64,000 nt of DNA from Arthrobacter zhaoxinii. Lineage in GTDB: Bacteria; Actinomycetota; Actinomycetes; Actinomycetales; Micrococcaceae. The notes below the pieces were generated by a model. The model did not search any database and was not told the DNA's origin. It was given only the letters and a program-made list of their open reading frames with translations. Below, one piece after another: positions 28,569 through 38,515 of this stretch. Position 1 is the first letter of the stretch; every line of letters starts with the position of its first letter. The position numbers and the translations under genes were made by a program. Location: NCBI RefSeq assembly GCF_025244925.1, contig NZ_CP104275.1, positions 2,976,001-3,040,000 of the forward strand, written 5' to 3'.

Positions 28569-29891
28569 ATGCCAAAGGACGCAAGATACTGGGGGCGTAC
28601 CCGGAAAAGGACACGGGCTGCTGCCGGCCTTACGCTGGCTCTGGGCGCAACTCTCCTATCCGGCTGCGGAACCGACGAGGGTGCAGCACCCACATTGACC
28701 TGGTACATCAACCCGGATGCCGGCGGCCAGGCAGAACTGGCCGAGCAGTGCACCGAGGCCTCCGGGGGTGCGTACACCATCGAGACGTCCCTGCTGCCCA
28801 ATGATGCCGCTTCCCAGCGCGAACAGCTGGCCCGGAGATTGGCTGCCGGGGACAAGAGCATGGACATCATGAGTCTCGACCCGCCCAACGTGCCGGAGTA
28901 CGCGGAACCCGGCTATCTTGCACCGGTCCCCGACGACGTTGCCCAGCGCACCACCGAAGGTGTCCTGGAAGGCGCTCTCGAAGGCGCCAAGTGGAAAGAC
29001 AAAGTGGTGGCTGTCCCGTTCTGGGCCAACACCCAGATCCTTTGGTACCGCAAATCCGTGGCTGAAGCGGCCCAGCTGGATATGACCAAGCCCGTGACCT
29101 GGGACCAGATCATCGAAGCCGCCGAGAGCCAGGACAAGTACATCGGCGTGCAGGGCGCACGCGCCGAGTCCATGACCGTGTGGGTCAACGCCCTGGTGGC
29201 GTCGGCCGGCGGCCGGATCGTCGAGAACCCGGACGCTTCCGCGGATGAAATCCAGCTGGGACTGGACTCCGAGGCCGGGAAGCAGGCCGCCGAGGTGGTC
29301 TCCACGATCGGCAAGGAAGGCCTGGGCGGTCCCGGACTGCCTACGCAGACGGAAAACACGTCCATGATCCAATTCCAGGGCGACCAGGGTTCATTCATGG
29401 TCAACTACCCCTTCGTCTGGCCGGCAACCAACGCCTCGGTCGAGGAAGGCGCCCTGCCGGAGTCCCTCATCGACGACATCGGCTGGGCCCTCTACCCGGC
29501 CATGAACGAGGGCGAGGATACTGCTCCCCCGCTGGGCGGCATCAACCTGGGCGTGGGATCCAGCAGCCAGCACCCCGACCTGGCGTTCGAGGCCATTGAA
29601 TGCATCGTTTCGCCTGAGAACCAGGCCCAGTACTTCACAACCAACGGCAACCCGCCGTCGAACGAAGAGGCCTACAACTCCCCCGGAATCGAGGAGACCT
29701 TCCCGATGGCACCCACTATCCGGGACTCGCTCGAGCTGGCCGTTCCCCGGCCGCAGACCCCGTACTACAACGAAATCTCCACCGGCATCCAGCAGACCTG
29801 GACTCCGCCGAGCGAGGTCAACCCCGACACCACCCCGGCCGAGAGCCAGGAATTCATCCTCGAAGTCCTTAGAGGGGAGAAACTGCTGTGA
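28569..29891 (+). CDS. lpqY: LpqY-like trehalose ABC transporter substrate-binding lipoprotein
   Basis: A 440-residue lipoprotein: positively charged N-terminus, hydrophobic stretch and lipobox LLSGC near residue 33. TLTWYINPDAGG, QREQLARRLAAGDKSMDIMSLD and NTQILWYRK resemble mycobacterial LpqY, which binds trehalose released in mycolate metabolism; in Arthrobacter-like bacteria without mycolates the same module would import external trehalose or a related disaccharide. The next gene overlaps the stop by 4 bp (GTGA). Together with two permeases and an ATPase it forms an LpqY-SugABC-type importer. Confidence 0.82.
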   Translation: MPKDARYWGRTRKRTRAAAGLTLALGATLLSGCGTDEGAAPTLTWYINPDAGGQAELAEQCTEASGGAYTIETSLLPNDAASQREQLARRLAAGDKSMDIMSLDPPNVPEYAEPGYLAPVPDDVAQRTTEGVLEGALEGAKWKDKVVAVPFWANTQILWYRKSVAEAAQLDMTKPVTWDQIIEAAESQDKYIGVQGARAESMTVWVNALVASAGGRIVENPDASADEIQLGLDSEAGKQAAEVVSTIGKEGLGGPGLPTQTENTSMIQFQGDQGSFMVNYPFVWPATNASVEEGALPESLIDDIGWALYPAMNEGEDTAPPLGGINLGVGSSSQHPDLAFEAIECIVSPENQAQYFTTNGNPPSNEEAYNSPGIEETFPMAPTIRDSLELAVPRPQTPYYNEISTGIQQTWTPPSEVNPDTTPAESQEFILEVLRGEKLL

Positions 29892-30850
29892 GCACTTCCG
29901 TTGAAGCGGTCCGGGAAGCCCCGGCCAAGGCAGCTCCGTCCAAACAGCCCCTCAGCGACCGCGCCAAAGCGGAGCGGCGGCTGGGATTCTGGCTCGCCGG
30001 TCCCGCGTTCATCATCATGCTGGCGGTTACCGCCTACCCGATTCTCCTGGCGCTCTGGGAATCGCTGTTCAAGTACCGCCTGACCGCCCCGGCGGACCGT
30101 GAGTTCGTGGGACTGGGCAACTACGCCACCATCCTTTCGGACGGCCTGTTCTGGCGGGATCTGGGTGTCACGGTGCTGATTACGGTCATCACGGTCGTGA
30201 TTGAGCTGATTCTCGGCTTTGCCCTGGCCCTGGTGATGAACAGTGCGCTGAAGGCCGTCCGCGGCTGGCTGCGCACCGCGATCCTCGTGCCGTACGGCAT
30301 CATTACCGTGGTTTCCGCCTTCGCCTGGTTCTACGCCTTCGACATCAACTCCGGGTACATCAACAGCTGGTTCAGCTGGGTGCCGGGCATCGATGCGGAC
30401 CTGAACTGGTTCGCCGACACCTGGACGGCACTCTCCGTCATCATGGCCTCGGAAATCTGGAAGACCACCCCGTTCATCTCCCTGCTGCTGCTCGCGGGAC
30501 TGGCCCAGGTTCCGGGTGAGTTGACGGAAGCGGCAGAAGTTGACGGCGCATCCTGGTGGCAGCGGATGTCCAAGGTGATCATCCCGAACATGAAGGCCGC
30601 CATCATGGTGGCGGTGCTGTTCCGGGCCCTGGACGCCTTCCGCATCTTCGACAACGTGTACATCATGACCAACGGCGCGTACGGCACCGAGGTGCTTTCG
30701 CTGCTGGCCTACCGGACCTCGATTACCCGCCTGGAAATCGGCATGGGCTCGGCCGTCTCGGTCCTGCTGTTCATCTGCGTGATCATCATCTGTTTCATCG
30801 CCATCAAACTGTTCAAAGTGGACCTTTCCGGCGCACGAGGGGGTAAATAA
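29888..30850 (+). CDS. sugA: sugar ABC transporter permease (SugA-like)
   Basis: A 320-residue membrane permease with six core transmembrane segments and an N-terminal cytoplasmic extension of about 30 residues (Ala/Lys-rich). The EAA motif that contacts the ATPase is EAAEVDGASWWQRMSKVIIP. The GTG start overlaps the lpqY stop by 4 bp. MalF-type partner of the following permease. Confidence 0.9.
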   Translation: MSTSVEAVREAPAKAAPSKQPLSDRAKAERRLGFWLAGPAFIIMLAVTAYPILLALWESLFKYRLTAPADREFVGLGNYATILSDGLFWRDLGVTVLITVITVVIELILGFALALVMNSALKAVRGWLRTAILVPYGIITVVSAFAWFYAFDINSGYINSWFSWVPGIDADLNWFADTWTALSVIMASEIWKTTPFISLLLLAGLAQVPGELTEAAEVDGASWWQRMSKVIIPNMKAAIMVAVLFRALDAFRIFDNVYIMTNGAYGTEVLSLLAYRTSITRLEIGMGSAVSVLLFICVIIICFIAIKLFKVDLSGARGGK

Positions 30851-31693
30851 GTGAAGTCCTCACCTGCCAAACGGCGGACGATTTGGACCATTATTTCGGT
30901 TTTGGTCGTCCTGTATGCACTGTTCCCGGTGGCGTCGATTCTCGCGACCTCGTTCAAGCTGCCCAGCGACCTGACGTCCGGGACCTTCCTCCCGACCAAC
31001 TGGTCATGGAGCAACTACGAGCAGATCCTGGTCGGCGATGCGCAGGGACTGTTCCTGAGCAGCCTGCGCAACTCCATCGGCATCTGCCTGATCGCCACCT
31101 TCATCGCGGTTATCCTGGCTACCCTGTGCGCCTATGCCATTGCCCGCCTGGACTTCCCGGGCAAGAAACTGGTGCTGACCACGGCGCTGGGCGTCTCGAT
31201 CTTCCCGGTGATCTCCATCGTGACGCCGCTGTTCAACCTGTGGCGCAACATCGGGCTCTATGACACCTGGCCGGGCCTGATCATCCCCTACCTCTCCCTG
31301 ACGCTGCCGATCTCCATCTGGACCCTGGCGGCATTCTTCCGGCAGATCCCGTGGGAGCTGGAGCAGGCAGCCCAGGTGGACGGCGCCACCACGTGGCAGG
31401 CGTTCCGCAAGGCCATCGTTCCCCTGGCGGCACCCGGCGTCTTCACCACCGCGATCATTGCGTTCTTCATCGCCTGGAATGACTTCGTGTACGGCATCTC
31501 GCTGACCTCCACGGAGGCAGCGCGGCCGGTCCCGGCGGCCCTGGCGTTCTTCACCGGCGCCTCGCAGTTCGAGGAGCCGACCGGAGCCATCTCCGCCGCG
31601 GCGATCATCGTCACCATTCCCGTAGTTGTCCTGGTGCTCGCATTCCAGCGCCAAATCGTCTCCGGCCTAACCCAGGGCGCCGTCAAGGGCTAG
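30851..31693 (+). CDS. sugB: sugar ABC transporter permease (SugB-like)
   Basis: A 280-residue MalG-type permease with six hydrophobic segments. The EAA loop reads EQAAQVDGATTWQAFRKAIV. The GTG start follows the preceding TAA without a gap, so translation is coupled. SugA and SugB form the membrane channel of the importer. Confidence 0.9.
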   Translation: MKSSPAKRRTIWTIISVLVVLYALFPVASILATSFKLPSDLTSGTFLPTNWSWSNYEQILVGDAQGLFLSSLRNSIGICLIATFIAVILATLCAYAIARLDFPGKKLVLTTALGVSIFPVISIVTPLFNLWRNIGLYDTWPGLIIPYLSLTLPISIWTLAAFFRQIPWELEQAAQVDGATTWQAFRKAIVPLAAPGVFTTAIIAFFIAWNDFVYGISLTSTEAARPVPAALAFFTGASQFEEPTGAISAAAIIVTIPVVVLVLAFQRQIVSGLTQGAVKG

Positions 31694-31732
31694 TCCCTTA
31701 CGGCACCCGGCGAAAGAAAAGGATCCCTAACC

Positions 31733-32992
31733 ATGGCATCTATTACCCTTAACCACCTCGTCAAGAAGTACGGCGACGGTTTCCCGGCCGTCAACGATGT
31801 CAGCCTGGATATTGCCGACGGAGAGTTCATCATTCTGGTGGGCCCCTCCGGCTGCGGCAAGTCGACACTGCTGCGCATGATCGTGGGCCTCGAGGACATT
31901 ACCTCCGGTGATCTGCTGATCAACGGAGAGCGCGTCAATGACAAGGCACCCCGCGACCGCAACCTGGCCATGGTGTTCCAGAACTACGCGCTCTACCCGC
32001 ACCTGACCGTGTACGAAAACATCGCCTTCCCGCTGCGCCTGAACAAGGGCAAGTACAACGACGAGCAGGTCCGCAAGCTCGTGACCGACGCAGCAACCAC
32101 GCTGGAACTGACGGACCACCTGGACCGGAAACCGGCCAACCTCTCCGGCGGCCAGCGGCAGCGGGTGGCCATGGGCCGGGCCATCGTCCGGCAGGCCGAT
32201 GCCTTCCTCTTTGACGAGCCGCTCTCCAACCTGGACGCCAAACTGCGCGGCCAGATGCGTGCCGAGATTGCGCAGATGCAGCGCCGTCTGGGCACCACCA
32301 GCGTCTACGTGACCCACGACCAGACCGAGGCCATGACGCTGGGAGACCGGGTGGCAGTGCTGAAGAAGGGCATCCTGCAGCAGGTCGCTTCCCCGCGCGA
32401 GCTCTACGAACAGCCCATCAACCTATTCGTGGCGGGCTTCATCGGTTCCCCGTCCATGAACTTCCTGCCCGCCACGCTGGAGAACGGAGTGCTGAAGACC
32501 GCCGTCGGCGACCTCCGCATTCCCGAGGAAAAGGCAGCGAAGGCCGCCGGCAAGCAGGTTGTCCTGGTGGGCATCCGTCCCGAGTTCTTCGAGGATGCTT
32601 CGCTGGTGGAGGAACACAAGCTGCAGCACGGCTCCACGTTCACGGCACCGATCACGCACACGGAGTGGCTGGGCAACGAACAGTACGGCTACATCCACTT
32701 CGATCCCACCCCCGAGGTGCGTGAGCTGCTGAACAACCTCGCGCGGGACATGGATGCCGACGAACTGCGCCCGCAGGTGGTGGTGACGCTCGACGCCGCC
32801 AGCCGGATCCGCGGCGGCCGCGACGCCGAACTGTGGCTGGACACCCGCAAGGTGCACCTCTTCGACCCGGAGACCGGCGAGAACCTGACCCGCGATGCGG
32901 CTGCCGGTGCGGAGCTGACGGAGGAAGCGAACGCCCACCGTGCCGAGGAGATCGCCGCTGCACACGAGTCGGTCCCGGCGGCCGCTTCCTAG
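31733..32992 (+). CDS. sugC: sugar ABC transporter ATP-binding protein (SugC/UgpC-like)
   Basis: A 419-residue MalK-type ATPase. Walker A GPSGCGKST at about residues 37-45, the Q-loop MVFQNYALYPHL, the signature LSGGQRQRVAMGRAIV and DEPLSNLDAKLR are present, followed by a TOBE regulatory domain with LVGIRPEFF. The C-terminal 35 residues are an Ala/Glu-rich extension not usual in the family. It has an AAGAAAAGGA RBS and lies 39 nt after sugB. It energises the importer and ends the operon before a terminator hairpin. Confidence 0.93.
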   Translation: MASITLNHLVKKYGDGFPAVNDVSLDIADGEFIILVGPSGCGKSTLLRMIVGLEDITSGDLLINGERVNDKAPRDRNLAMVFQNYALYPHLTVYENIAFPLRLNKGKYNDEQVRKLVTDAATTLELTDHLDRKPANLSGGQRQRVAMGRAIVRQADAFLFDEPLSNLDAKLRGQMRAEIAQMQRRLGTTSVYVTHDQTEAMTLGDRVAVLKKGILQQVASPRELYEQPINLFVAGFIGSPSMNFLPATLENGVLKTAVGDLRIPEEKAAKAAGKQVVLVGIRPEFFEDASLVEEHKLQHGSTFTAPITHTEWLGNEQYGYIHFDPTPEVRELLNNLARDMDADELRPQVVVTLDAASRIRGGRDAELWLDTRKVHLFDPETGENLTRDAAAGAELTEEANAHRAEEIAAAHESVPAAAS

Positions 32993-33036
32993 CCGCCCTG
33001 TCAGGGACACAGGTGCCCGGCCCGGGCGCCTGACAC

Positions 33037-33074
33037 GAAGGCCGGAGCGGGGAACCGATCCGGCCTTCGTTCTT
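33037..33074 (+). terminator. intrinsic terminator after the sugar transporter operon
   Basis: GAAGGCCGGA, 12-nt loop, TCCGGCCTTC (10-bp perfect stem) followed by GTTCTT, 44 nt after the sugC stop. Confidence 0.75.
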
Positions 33075-33096
33075 CCGTGCAGGTAACGTAAGACCG

Positions 33097-34074
33097 GTGC
33101 AGGGAACATCACCGGTAATCAAGGCAGTAGCCTCCTGGCTGCTTGCCCTCATGCTCACGATCGCGGCCGCCGTCGTCGTGATCTATTTCGTGAACGCGAA
33201 GACGTACGGCCCCGAGAAGCACGTGGAAAGCTACCTGCAGACGCTGGCCGACGGCGAGGGCGGGCAGGCGCTCGGAATGCTCAACGCGCAGGTCCCGGAG
33301 GCCAATGCGGCACTGCTCGACGGCGACGCGCTCCGTGCCTCGGTGAAGGGGCTGGAGGTGCGCAATATCGGCGAGGCCGAGGATATCGGCGGGGACCGGG
33401 TCGAAGTGGCGCTGGACTACGCCTACGGACAGTCCGAGGGAACCACCCGCTTCGTGCTGGAAAACACCGGAAAACGCTGGCTGTTTTTCGACACCTGGGA
33501 CTTTGTGCCGGCAGCGCTGCCCACCGTGCAGGTGAGTGCTCCGTCGCTGCGGGAAGCGACCCTCAACGGCGTCCGGGTGACCCTTCCGGAGGGTGCCAAT
33601 ACCTTCGCGGCCTTTCCCGTCTCGCGGGTGGCGGCCTCCTACAAAAGCCAATACCTGGCCGCGCCGGAGCAGACCACGCTGGTGACGGCCGAGGAGGATC
33701 CCCAGCTCGCCCTCGTGCCGGAGGCAACCAAGGAACTCGTCACCAAGATCGATACCGGTATCCGCGAATACCTCGACGGCTGCACGGCTGCCGACCGCCT
33801 GGCTCCGCCGGGCTGCCCGTTCTACCACCTCACCAACAACCGTGTGGAACAGCCCATCCGGTGGAGCATTACGGACTACCCCGAGGTCGAGCTGACGCAG
33901 GCCGAGGGGCGCTGGGTGCTCAGCCCGCTGAGCGCGACCGCCCGCGTCACCGCCACCCAGGTTGATCTCTTCAGCGGCGACAAGAGCCCGCTCGTGGCCG
34001 AGGAGTCGTTTACCTTCAACGCCTCGCTGCGGGTGGACGGCGACGACGTCACGCTGAGCCCGCACGTGCAGTAA
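33097..34074 (+). CDS. hypothetical membrane-anchored extracytoplasmic protein
   Basis: A 325-residue protein that I do not recognise. One N-terminal membrane helix (about residues 12-31, LLALMLTIAAAVVVIYFV) is followed by an exported domain of about 290 residues with two similar-looking halves: HVESYLQTLADGEGGQAL and later IREYLDGCTAADRL..CPFYHL. The pair of cysteines (CTAADRLAPPGC) could form a disulfide. The GTG start has no RBS; TAACGT lies 7 nt upstream, suggesting leaderless transcription. Neighbours give no hint; it is convergent with the thioredoxin-NHL gene. Confidence 0.75.
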   Translation: MQGTSPVIKAVASWLLALMLTIAAAVVVIYFVNAKTYGPEKHVESYLQTLADGEGGQALGMLNAQVPEANAALLDGDALRASVKGLEVRNIGEAEDIGGDRVEVALDYAYGQSEGTTRFVLENTGKRWLFFDTWDFVPAALPTVQVSAPSLREATLNGVRVTLPEGANTFAAFPVSRVAASYKSQYLAAPEQTTLVTAEEDPQLALVPEATKELVTKIDTGIREYLDGCTAADRLAPPGCPFYHLTNNRVEQPIRWSITDYPEVELTQAEGRWVLSPLSATARVTATQVDLFSGDKSPLVAEESFTFNASLRVDGDDVTLSPHVQ

Positions 34075-34093
34075 CCGTCCCTTTTGAGACGAG

Positions 34094-34133
34094 TTCGGCG
34101 GCGGCACGGGGTTTTTCCCGTGCCGCCGCCGAA
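34094..34133. terminator. bidirectional terminator-like hairpin
   Basis: A perfect 17-bp inverted repeat (TTCGGCGGCGGCACGGG) with a 6-nt loop between the convergent genes ending at 34074 and 34190. No long T-run follows on either strand, but the stem is very stable. Confidence 0.65.
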
Positions 34134-34189
34134 GTGCGTTAAGGCGGTTTCGTCAGCGCTATCCGCCCTCCCGGAACCGCCGGGGCTGC

Positions 34190-36145
34190 TTAGTCCAGTC
34201 CGCGCAGGTCCAGGACCAGCTCGGACTCGCCGCCGGCCTGAAGCACCACCGGAATGCCCCAGTCCTGCTGGTACATGTGGCACGCCGCGTGGTCCGGGAT
34301 GTCGCCGCCCGGTTCCCCGTCGCAGGCCGCCGCCCGGGCGGTGATGTGGAGGACGCCGTCCGTCACCGTGTCGGAAAGGACGAGCTCGCGGGTGAGGCCG
34401 GTGGCCGTGCCGCCGCCGGAAACCAGCAGTTCCTCCGGCGAAGCGGAGATCTTCAGCTGGGTGGGATCGCCCCAGCGGTCATCGAGCTTCTGGCCCTTGG
34501 GTGCGGCAAAGCGCACGGTGAGGGACATGAGGCCGGATTCGACGGCGGTCCGGGGCCGCTGCGTCTGCCGGGCGCCCTCGTCCACGGACTGGGCTTCCTT
34601 CGGAATCGGCAGCCGGACCAGCTGGTGGCGGTTGGACTCCACCACAATCAGCAGCGGTTCGGCAGCACCGGTGTCCACCAGGACATCCGAGGGCTCGGAA
34701 AGCCCGCGGGCCAGGGTGGAGACGGTGCCGGTGACCGGATCGTAGCGCCGCACGGCGCCGTTGTAGGTGTCCGCAATGGCCACGGAGCCGTCCGGCAGCA
34801 CTGCGACGCCCAGCGGGTGCTGCAGCCGGGCCTCCGCGGCGGCGCCGTCGCGGAAACCGAAGTCGAAGAGGCCGGTGCCGACGGCGGTGTCCACGTGGAC
34901 GCTTCCGGTGCCGTCCAGGACCAGCCGGCGCAGGGCGGAGGTTTCGGAGTCGGCGACCCAGAGGTTGCCGTCACCGTCTTCGGCCAGCCCGGAGGACTGG
35001 GCAAACCACGCGGCGGAGGCTTCGCCGTCGAGCAGTCCTTCCAGACCCGTGCCGGCGAGGACCGACACGGACCCGGTGACCGGATCGAAGCCGAAGATCT
35101 GGTGCGTGCCGGCCATGGCAATGACCAGCCGCTGCAGTTTCGAGGACCAGACCAAGTCCCACGGGGAGGACAGCGAAACGTTCAGGGGATCGGCACCGAG
35201 CAGGTCCGAGGAATCGGAGGGGGAACTATCCCCCGCGCTTTCACCGGACCCGGCGGATGCCGCGCCTGCCTTGGTCTGGTTCCCGGCATCCAGCAGCCGC
35301 TGCACGCCGTTGCCGGCGATGGTCTGCACGGCACCCGTGGCAAGGTTCACGGAGCGCAGGCGGTGGTTGACCGTGTCCGCCACGACGACGTCGTACCCGG
35401 CTTTTTCAGCCACGTCGGCGGGCAGCAGTGCCACGCCCTGGGGTTCGTTGAAGCGGGCGGTGTCGGCATTCCCGTCCTGCCAGCCCTTGACGCCGTCACC
35501 GATGGTCCGGCGCACGCCGGCCAAGTCCGCGTCGAGCTCCACGAGGCGGTGGTGGCCGGTATCGGCCACCAGGAAGGTGCCGCCCGGCAGGGCCGTCACC
35601 TTGCCCGGGAAGCGGAGGTCCCCGGCACTGGGTTCCGCGGGCACATAGGGGCCGTCGCCGCGGTGCAGCGTTCCCTTGGCCTCGTGCTCCTCCATGAGCT
35701 CGGCCACCAGCGATTCCAGGCCTGCTGCGTGCCCTTCACCGGACAGGTGCGCCACGATGTACCCCTCGGGGTCCAGGACCACCAGGGTGGGCCAGGCCCG
35801 GGCGGTGTAGGCCTGCCAGGTGAGCAGCTCCGGGTCATCCAGGACGGGATGGTGGATTTCGTAGCGTTCGACGGCGGCGGCGAGGGCCACCGGATCCGCT
35901 TCGTGCTCGAACTTGGGGGAATGGACTCCCACGGTGACCAGCACGTCCGAGTATTTCTCTTCCAGGGGCCGGAGCTCGTCCAGCACGTGCAGGCAGTTGA
36001 TGCAGCAGAAGGTCCAGAAATCCAGCAACACGATCTTGCCGCGGAGATCCTCCAGGTTCAGCTGCCGGCCGCCGGTGTTCAGCCAGTTGCGGCCCTCAAG
36101 CTCCGAGGCCCGCACCCGGTATCCGGCGCGCACGGTTTCAGTCAT
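34190..36145 (-). CDS. thioredoxin-like domain and NHL-repeat protein (NHLRC2-like)
   Basis: A 651-residue protein. Residues 20-170 form a TlpA/thioredoxin-like domain with the redox motif WTFCCINCLHVL; from about 175 onward NHL repeats form a beta-propeller (TGHHRLVELDADLAG, DTVNHRLRSVNLATG, SAVALPDG-type strands such as LPDGSVAIADTYNGAVRRY). The C-terminal 110 residues are a separate beta-rich unit. No signal peptide is seen, so it is probably cytoplasmic. This architecture is the bacterial counterpart of NHLRC2; its reaction is unknown. The ATG overlaps the preceding stop (TAATG), so it is coupled to the CopD-CtaG gene. Confidence 0.88.
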   Translation of the reverse strand: MTETVRAGYRVRASELEGRNWLNTGGRQLNLEDLRGKIVLLDFWTFCCINCLHVLDELRPLEEKYSDVLVTVGVHSPKFEHEADPVALAAAVERYEIHHPVLDDPELLTWQAYTARAWPTLVVLDPEGYIVAHLSGEGHAAGLESLVAELMEEHEAKGTLHRGDGPYVPAEPSAGDLRFPGKVTALPGGTFLVADTGHHRLVELDADLAGVRRTIGDGVKGWQDGNADTARFNEPQGVALLPADVAEKAGYDVVVADTVNHRLRSVNLATGAVQTIAGNGVQRLLDAGNQTKAGAASAGSGESAGDSSPSDSSDLLGADPLNVSLSSPWDLVWSSKLQRLVIAMAGTHQIFGFDPVTGSVSVLAGTGLEGLLDGEASAAWFAQSSGLAEDGDGNLWVADSETSALRRLVLDGTGSVHVDTAVGTGLFDFGFRDGAAAEARLQHPLGVAVLPDGSVAIADTYNGAVRRYDPVTGTVSTLARGLSEPSDVLVDTGAAEPLLIVVESNRHQLVRLPIPKEAQSVDEGARQTQRPRTAVESGLMSLTVRFAAPKGQKLDDRWGDPTQLKISASPEELLVSGGGTATGLTRELVLSDTVTDGVLHITARAAACDGEPGGDIPDHAACHMYQQDWGIPVVLQAGGESELVLDLRGLD

Positions 36146-38349
36146 TAACGATCTCCTTGATCCGGGGTCCCGGCGTCACGCTGCGCCAGGTTTGCAAACA
36201 TGTTGTTGTAAGCGGTTAGATCGGCGTCGTTATTCCGCTCGGCTGCGCGGTCCGAGCGGCGGGTCTCCCGTGCATCGCTCTTGGACCACTGGTAAGCCAC
36301 ACCGATCGCAACGAAGAGGGTCGGGATTTCACCGATTCCCCACATCAGGGATCCGCCCAACTGCTGGTCCGCCAGAGCCGACAGGCCCCATTCCCGGCCC
36401 ATGTTGCCGAAGTAGGAAGCCTGGATGAGGGCCGTTCCCCCCATCACCGCCACACCGAAGAACGCGTGGAAGGCCATGGTGGCCAGCAGGATCACCAGCC
36501 GCAGCGGGTACGGCGCACGGCCGGGCACCGGATCGATGCCGATCATCGTCAGGATGAAGATGTAGCCGGTGAGCAGGAAGTGCACCACCATCAGTTCGTG
36601 CCCCACGTGCTCGCGCAAAGCAAAGCCGAAGAGGTCTGAATAGTAGAAGACCACAATGGAGCCGGCGAAGTTGACCGCCGCGAAAATCGGATTCGTGATG
36701 ATCTTCGAGAAGCGTGAATGCACCCCGATGAGGATCCATTCACGGATCCCCCGGGTGCCGTCGGTGCGCGGGGTCAGGGCCTTGAGGGCCAGGGTGACAG
36801 GCGCGCCGAGCACCAGGAACAGCGGCACCACCATGGTCAGGGCCATATGCCCCAGCATGTGGGTGCTGAACAGGACCATGCCGTAGATCGCCGGGGCACC
36901 GGAGGTGATGTATCCCAGCGCGAGCAGGCCGACCAGCCAGCAGACCGCACGCAGGACCGGCCACTTGTCCCCGCGGCGTCGGACCTTCACCAGGCCGATG
37001 AGGTAAGCGGTGGCCAGGGTCAGGATGACCGCCACCCACAGCCAGTCCGGCCGCCATTCGGTGAGGTAGCGTTCGCCGGTCAGCTCCGGCGGAAGGTCGT
37101 ACCCGGTCAGGATGCGCGCAGGCGAGGCATCCGTGGGAGGTTCCTCCGAGCGCGGCGGTGCGGTGCGGCCCAGAGCGGCTGCCACGCCGGACACGGCTCC
37201 CATGATGGCCAGCTCCACGGTGATGAGCTGCCAGAGCACGCGCTGGGCGGACAGACCGCCCTGCGGAACACCGCGGTTGCCTTCCGGAGCCGGGGTCCGG
37301 GACGGATTGGCGCCGGCAAGGCGGGGAATGACCCAGCGGCGGTGCATGAGCCCCAGGACGCCCAGCAGGAGCGTCAGGCCGGCTTTGATGAGCACGAGGG
37401 TTCCCCACGGCGTGCCGAGCTGTTCCAGCGAGCTGATCCGCAGGGAGGCGTTCACGACGCCGGAGAGGAACACGAGGGCAAAGGCGAAGCCCGCGAGGGC
37501 GGAGAACCGGGTAAGTACCACCCCGGTAATGGACCCGAGCTGCCGGGAGATGACGGCCAGGACAAGGATTCCGCCGATCCACAGGCACACACCCAGCAGG
37601 TGCAGGCCGATGGAGTTTACGGCGGCGGCGTGGTCGTCCCCGCCGGCGGAGTGGCCCGTGAGCGCCATGGGCAGCAGGGCGCCGAGGGAAAGGACCAGGG
37701 TAAAGGCCAGCATGCCCACGGACCGCACGCCGAAGGTCAGGGCGGTCACCACGGCGGCAATGATGCTCACGGCGAGCCACGCCCTGCCCGTGGCGAAGTC
37801 CGTCAGGAAGGATCCCAGCCCAGCTGTGTAGGCGGGGTCAAAGCCCAGCGGCAGACCGGAGACGTCCGAATAGGTGAAGACCATCACGGCCAGGGCGGAG
37901 AGCGTCCAGGCAACGGCCGCCGCGGAGGCCAGGGCCAGGGCACGGGTAAAGGCGGGATGCTCCGGCTCCGTGGACGCGGGCCGGCCGGAAGCGGATTTAC
38001 GGACCCGTCGAAAGTTCAGGTTCTTGGGGAGGATCGCCACGGCAAACACCAGGGAGCCGATCACGGCGGCCATGGAGACATTCTGCAGCGCCTTGGCAAC
38101 CGGAAGGCCCCAGCGGGTCAGTGTTCCCGCTCCCCCCAGCTGGGTGACGCCGGCCGCGCCGGAAAACAGCAGGGCCGCGGAGAGGCTTATGAACACGAGC
38201 ACGAAGGACGCTGCGAGCCAGCCGTTGCGCACAGCCGGAACGGCTTTGCCGTCCTCGTCTGCTGCGCGCGGGGCGCCCCCTTTGCCGGGCTGCGGAAGCA
38301 GGTCAGTCCCGGCGGAGCGGGCGGACTGGGTTTTCACGGATTTGGGCAC
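36145..38349 (-). CDS. bifunctional copper-resistance CopD / cytochrome c oxidase assembly CtaG-like membrane protein
   Basis: A 734-residue membrane protein with about fifteen transmembrane segments. The first 400 residues form a CopD-like copper transport domain; from about 420 to 700 a CtaG (Caa3_CtaG) domain follows, with LFSTHMLGHMALTMVVPLFLVLGAPVTL and VGHELMVVHFLLTGYIF carrying the histidines that are likely metal ligands. Such fusions occur in actinobacteria and are thought to move copper into cytochrome oxidase. The GTG start has no strong RBS. It overlaps the next, thioredoxin-like gene by 1 bp. Confidence 0.88.
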   Translation of the reverse strand: MPKSVKTQSARSAGTDLLPQPGKGGAPRAADEDGKAVPAVRNGWLAASFVLVFISLSAALLFSGAAGVTQLGGAGTLTRWGLPVAKALQNVSMAAVIGSLVFAVAILPKNLNFRRVRKSASGRPASTEPEHPAFTRALALASAAAVAWTLSALAVMVFTYSDVSGLPLGFDPAYTAGLGSFLTDFATGRAWLAVSIIAAVVTALTFGVRSVGMLAFTLVLSLGALLPMALTGHSAGGDDHAAAVNSIGLHLLGVCLWIGGILVLAVISRQLGSITGVVLTRFSALAGFAFALVFLSGVVNASLRISSLEQLGTPWGTLVLIKAGLTLLLGVLGLMHRRWVIPRLAGANPSRTPAPEGNRGVPQGGLSAQRVLWQLITVELAIMGAVSGVAAALGRTAPPRSEEPPTDASPARILTGYDLPPELTGERYLTEWRPDWLWVAVILTLATAYLIGLVKVRRRGDKWPVLRAVCWLVGLLALGYITSGAPAIYGMVLFSTHMLGHMALTMVVPLFLVLGAPVTLALKALTPRTDGTRGIREWILIGVHSRFSKIITNPIFAAVNFAGSIVVFYYSDLFGFALREHVGHELMVVHFLLTGYIFILTMIGIDPVPGRAPYPLRLVILLATMAFHAFFGVAVMGGTALIQASYFGNMGREWGLSALADQQLGGSLMWGIGEIPTLFVAIGVAYQWSKSDARETRRSDRAAERNNDADLTAYNNMFANLAQRDAGTPDQGDR

Positions 38350-38515
38350 AGTATCTATTCTCTACCCGCTGTAAAAATAGGGCCAATCATGGGTGCCGGC
38401 TCGTGGTCCGCCTCGGGGCTTCGGGGCTTTTTTTGGGGGTGGTGGGGTGGTTACTCTGGCTGGCCTTTGGCAGGACGGAGTGCGGGGGCCGGGCGCGGGG
38501 TCCCGCGGCACGGGA

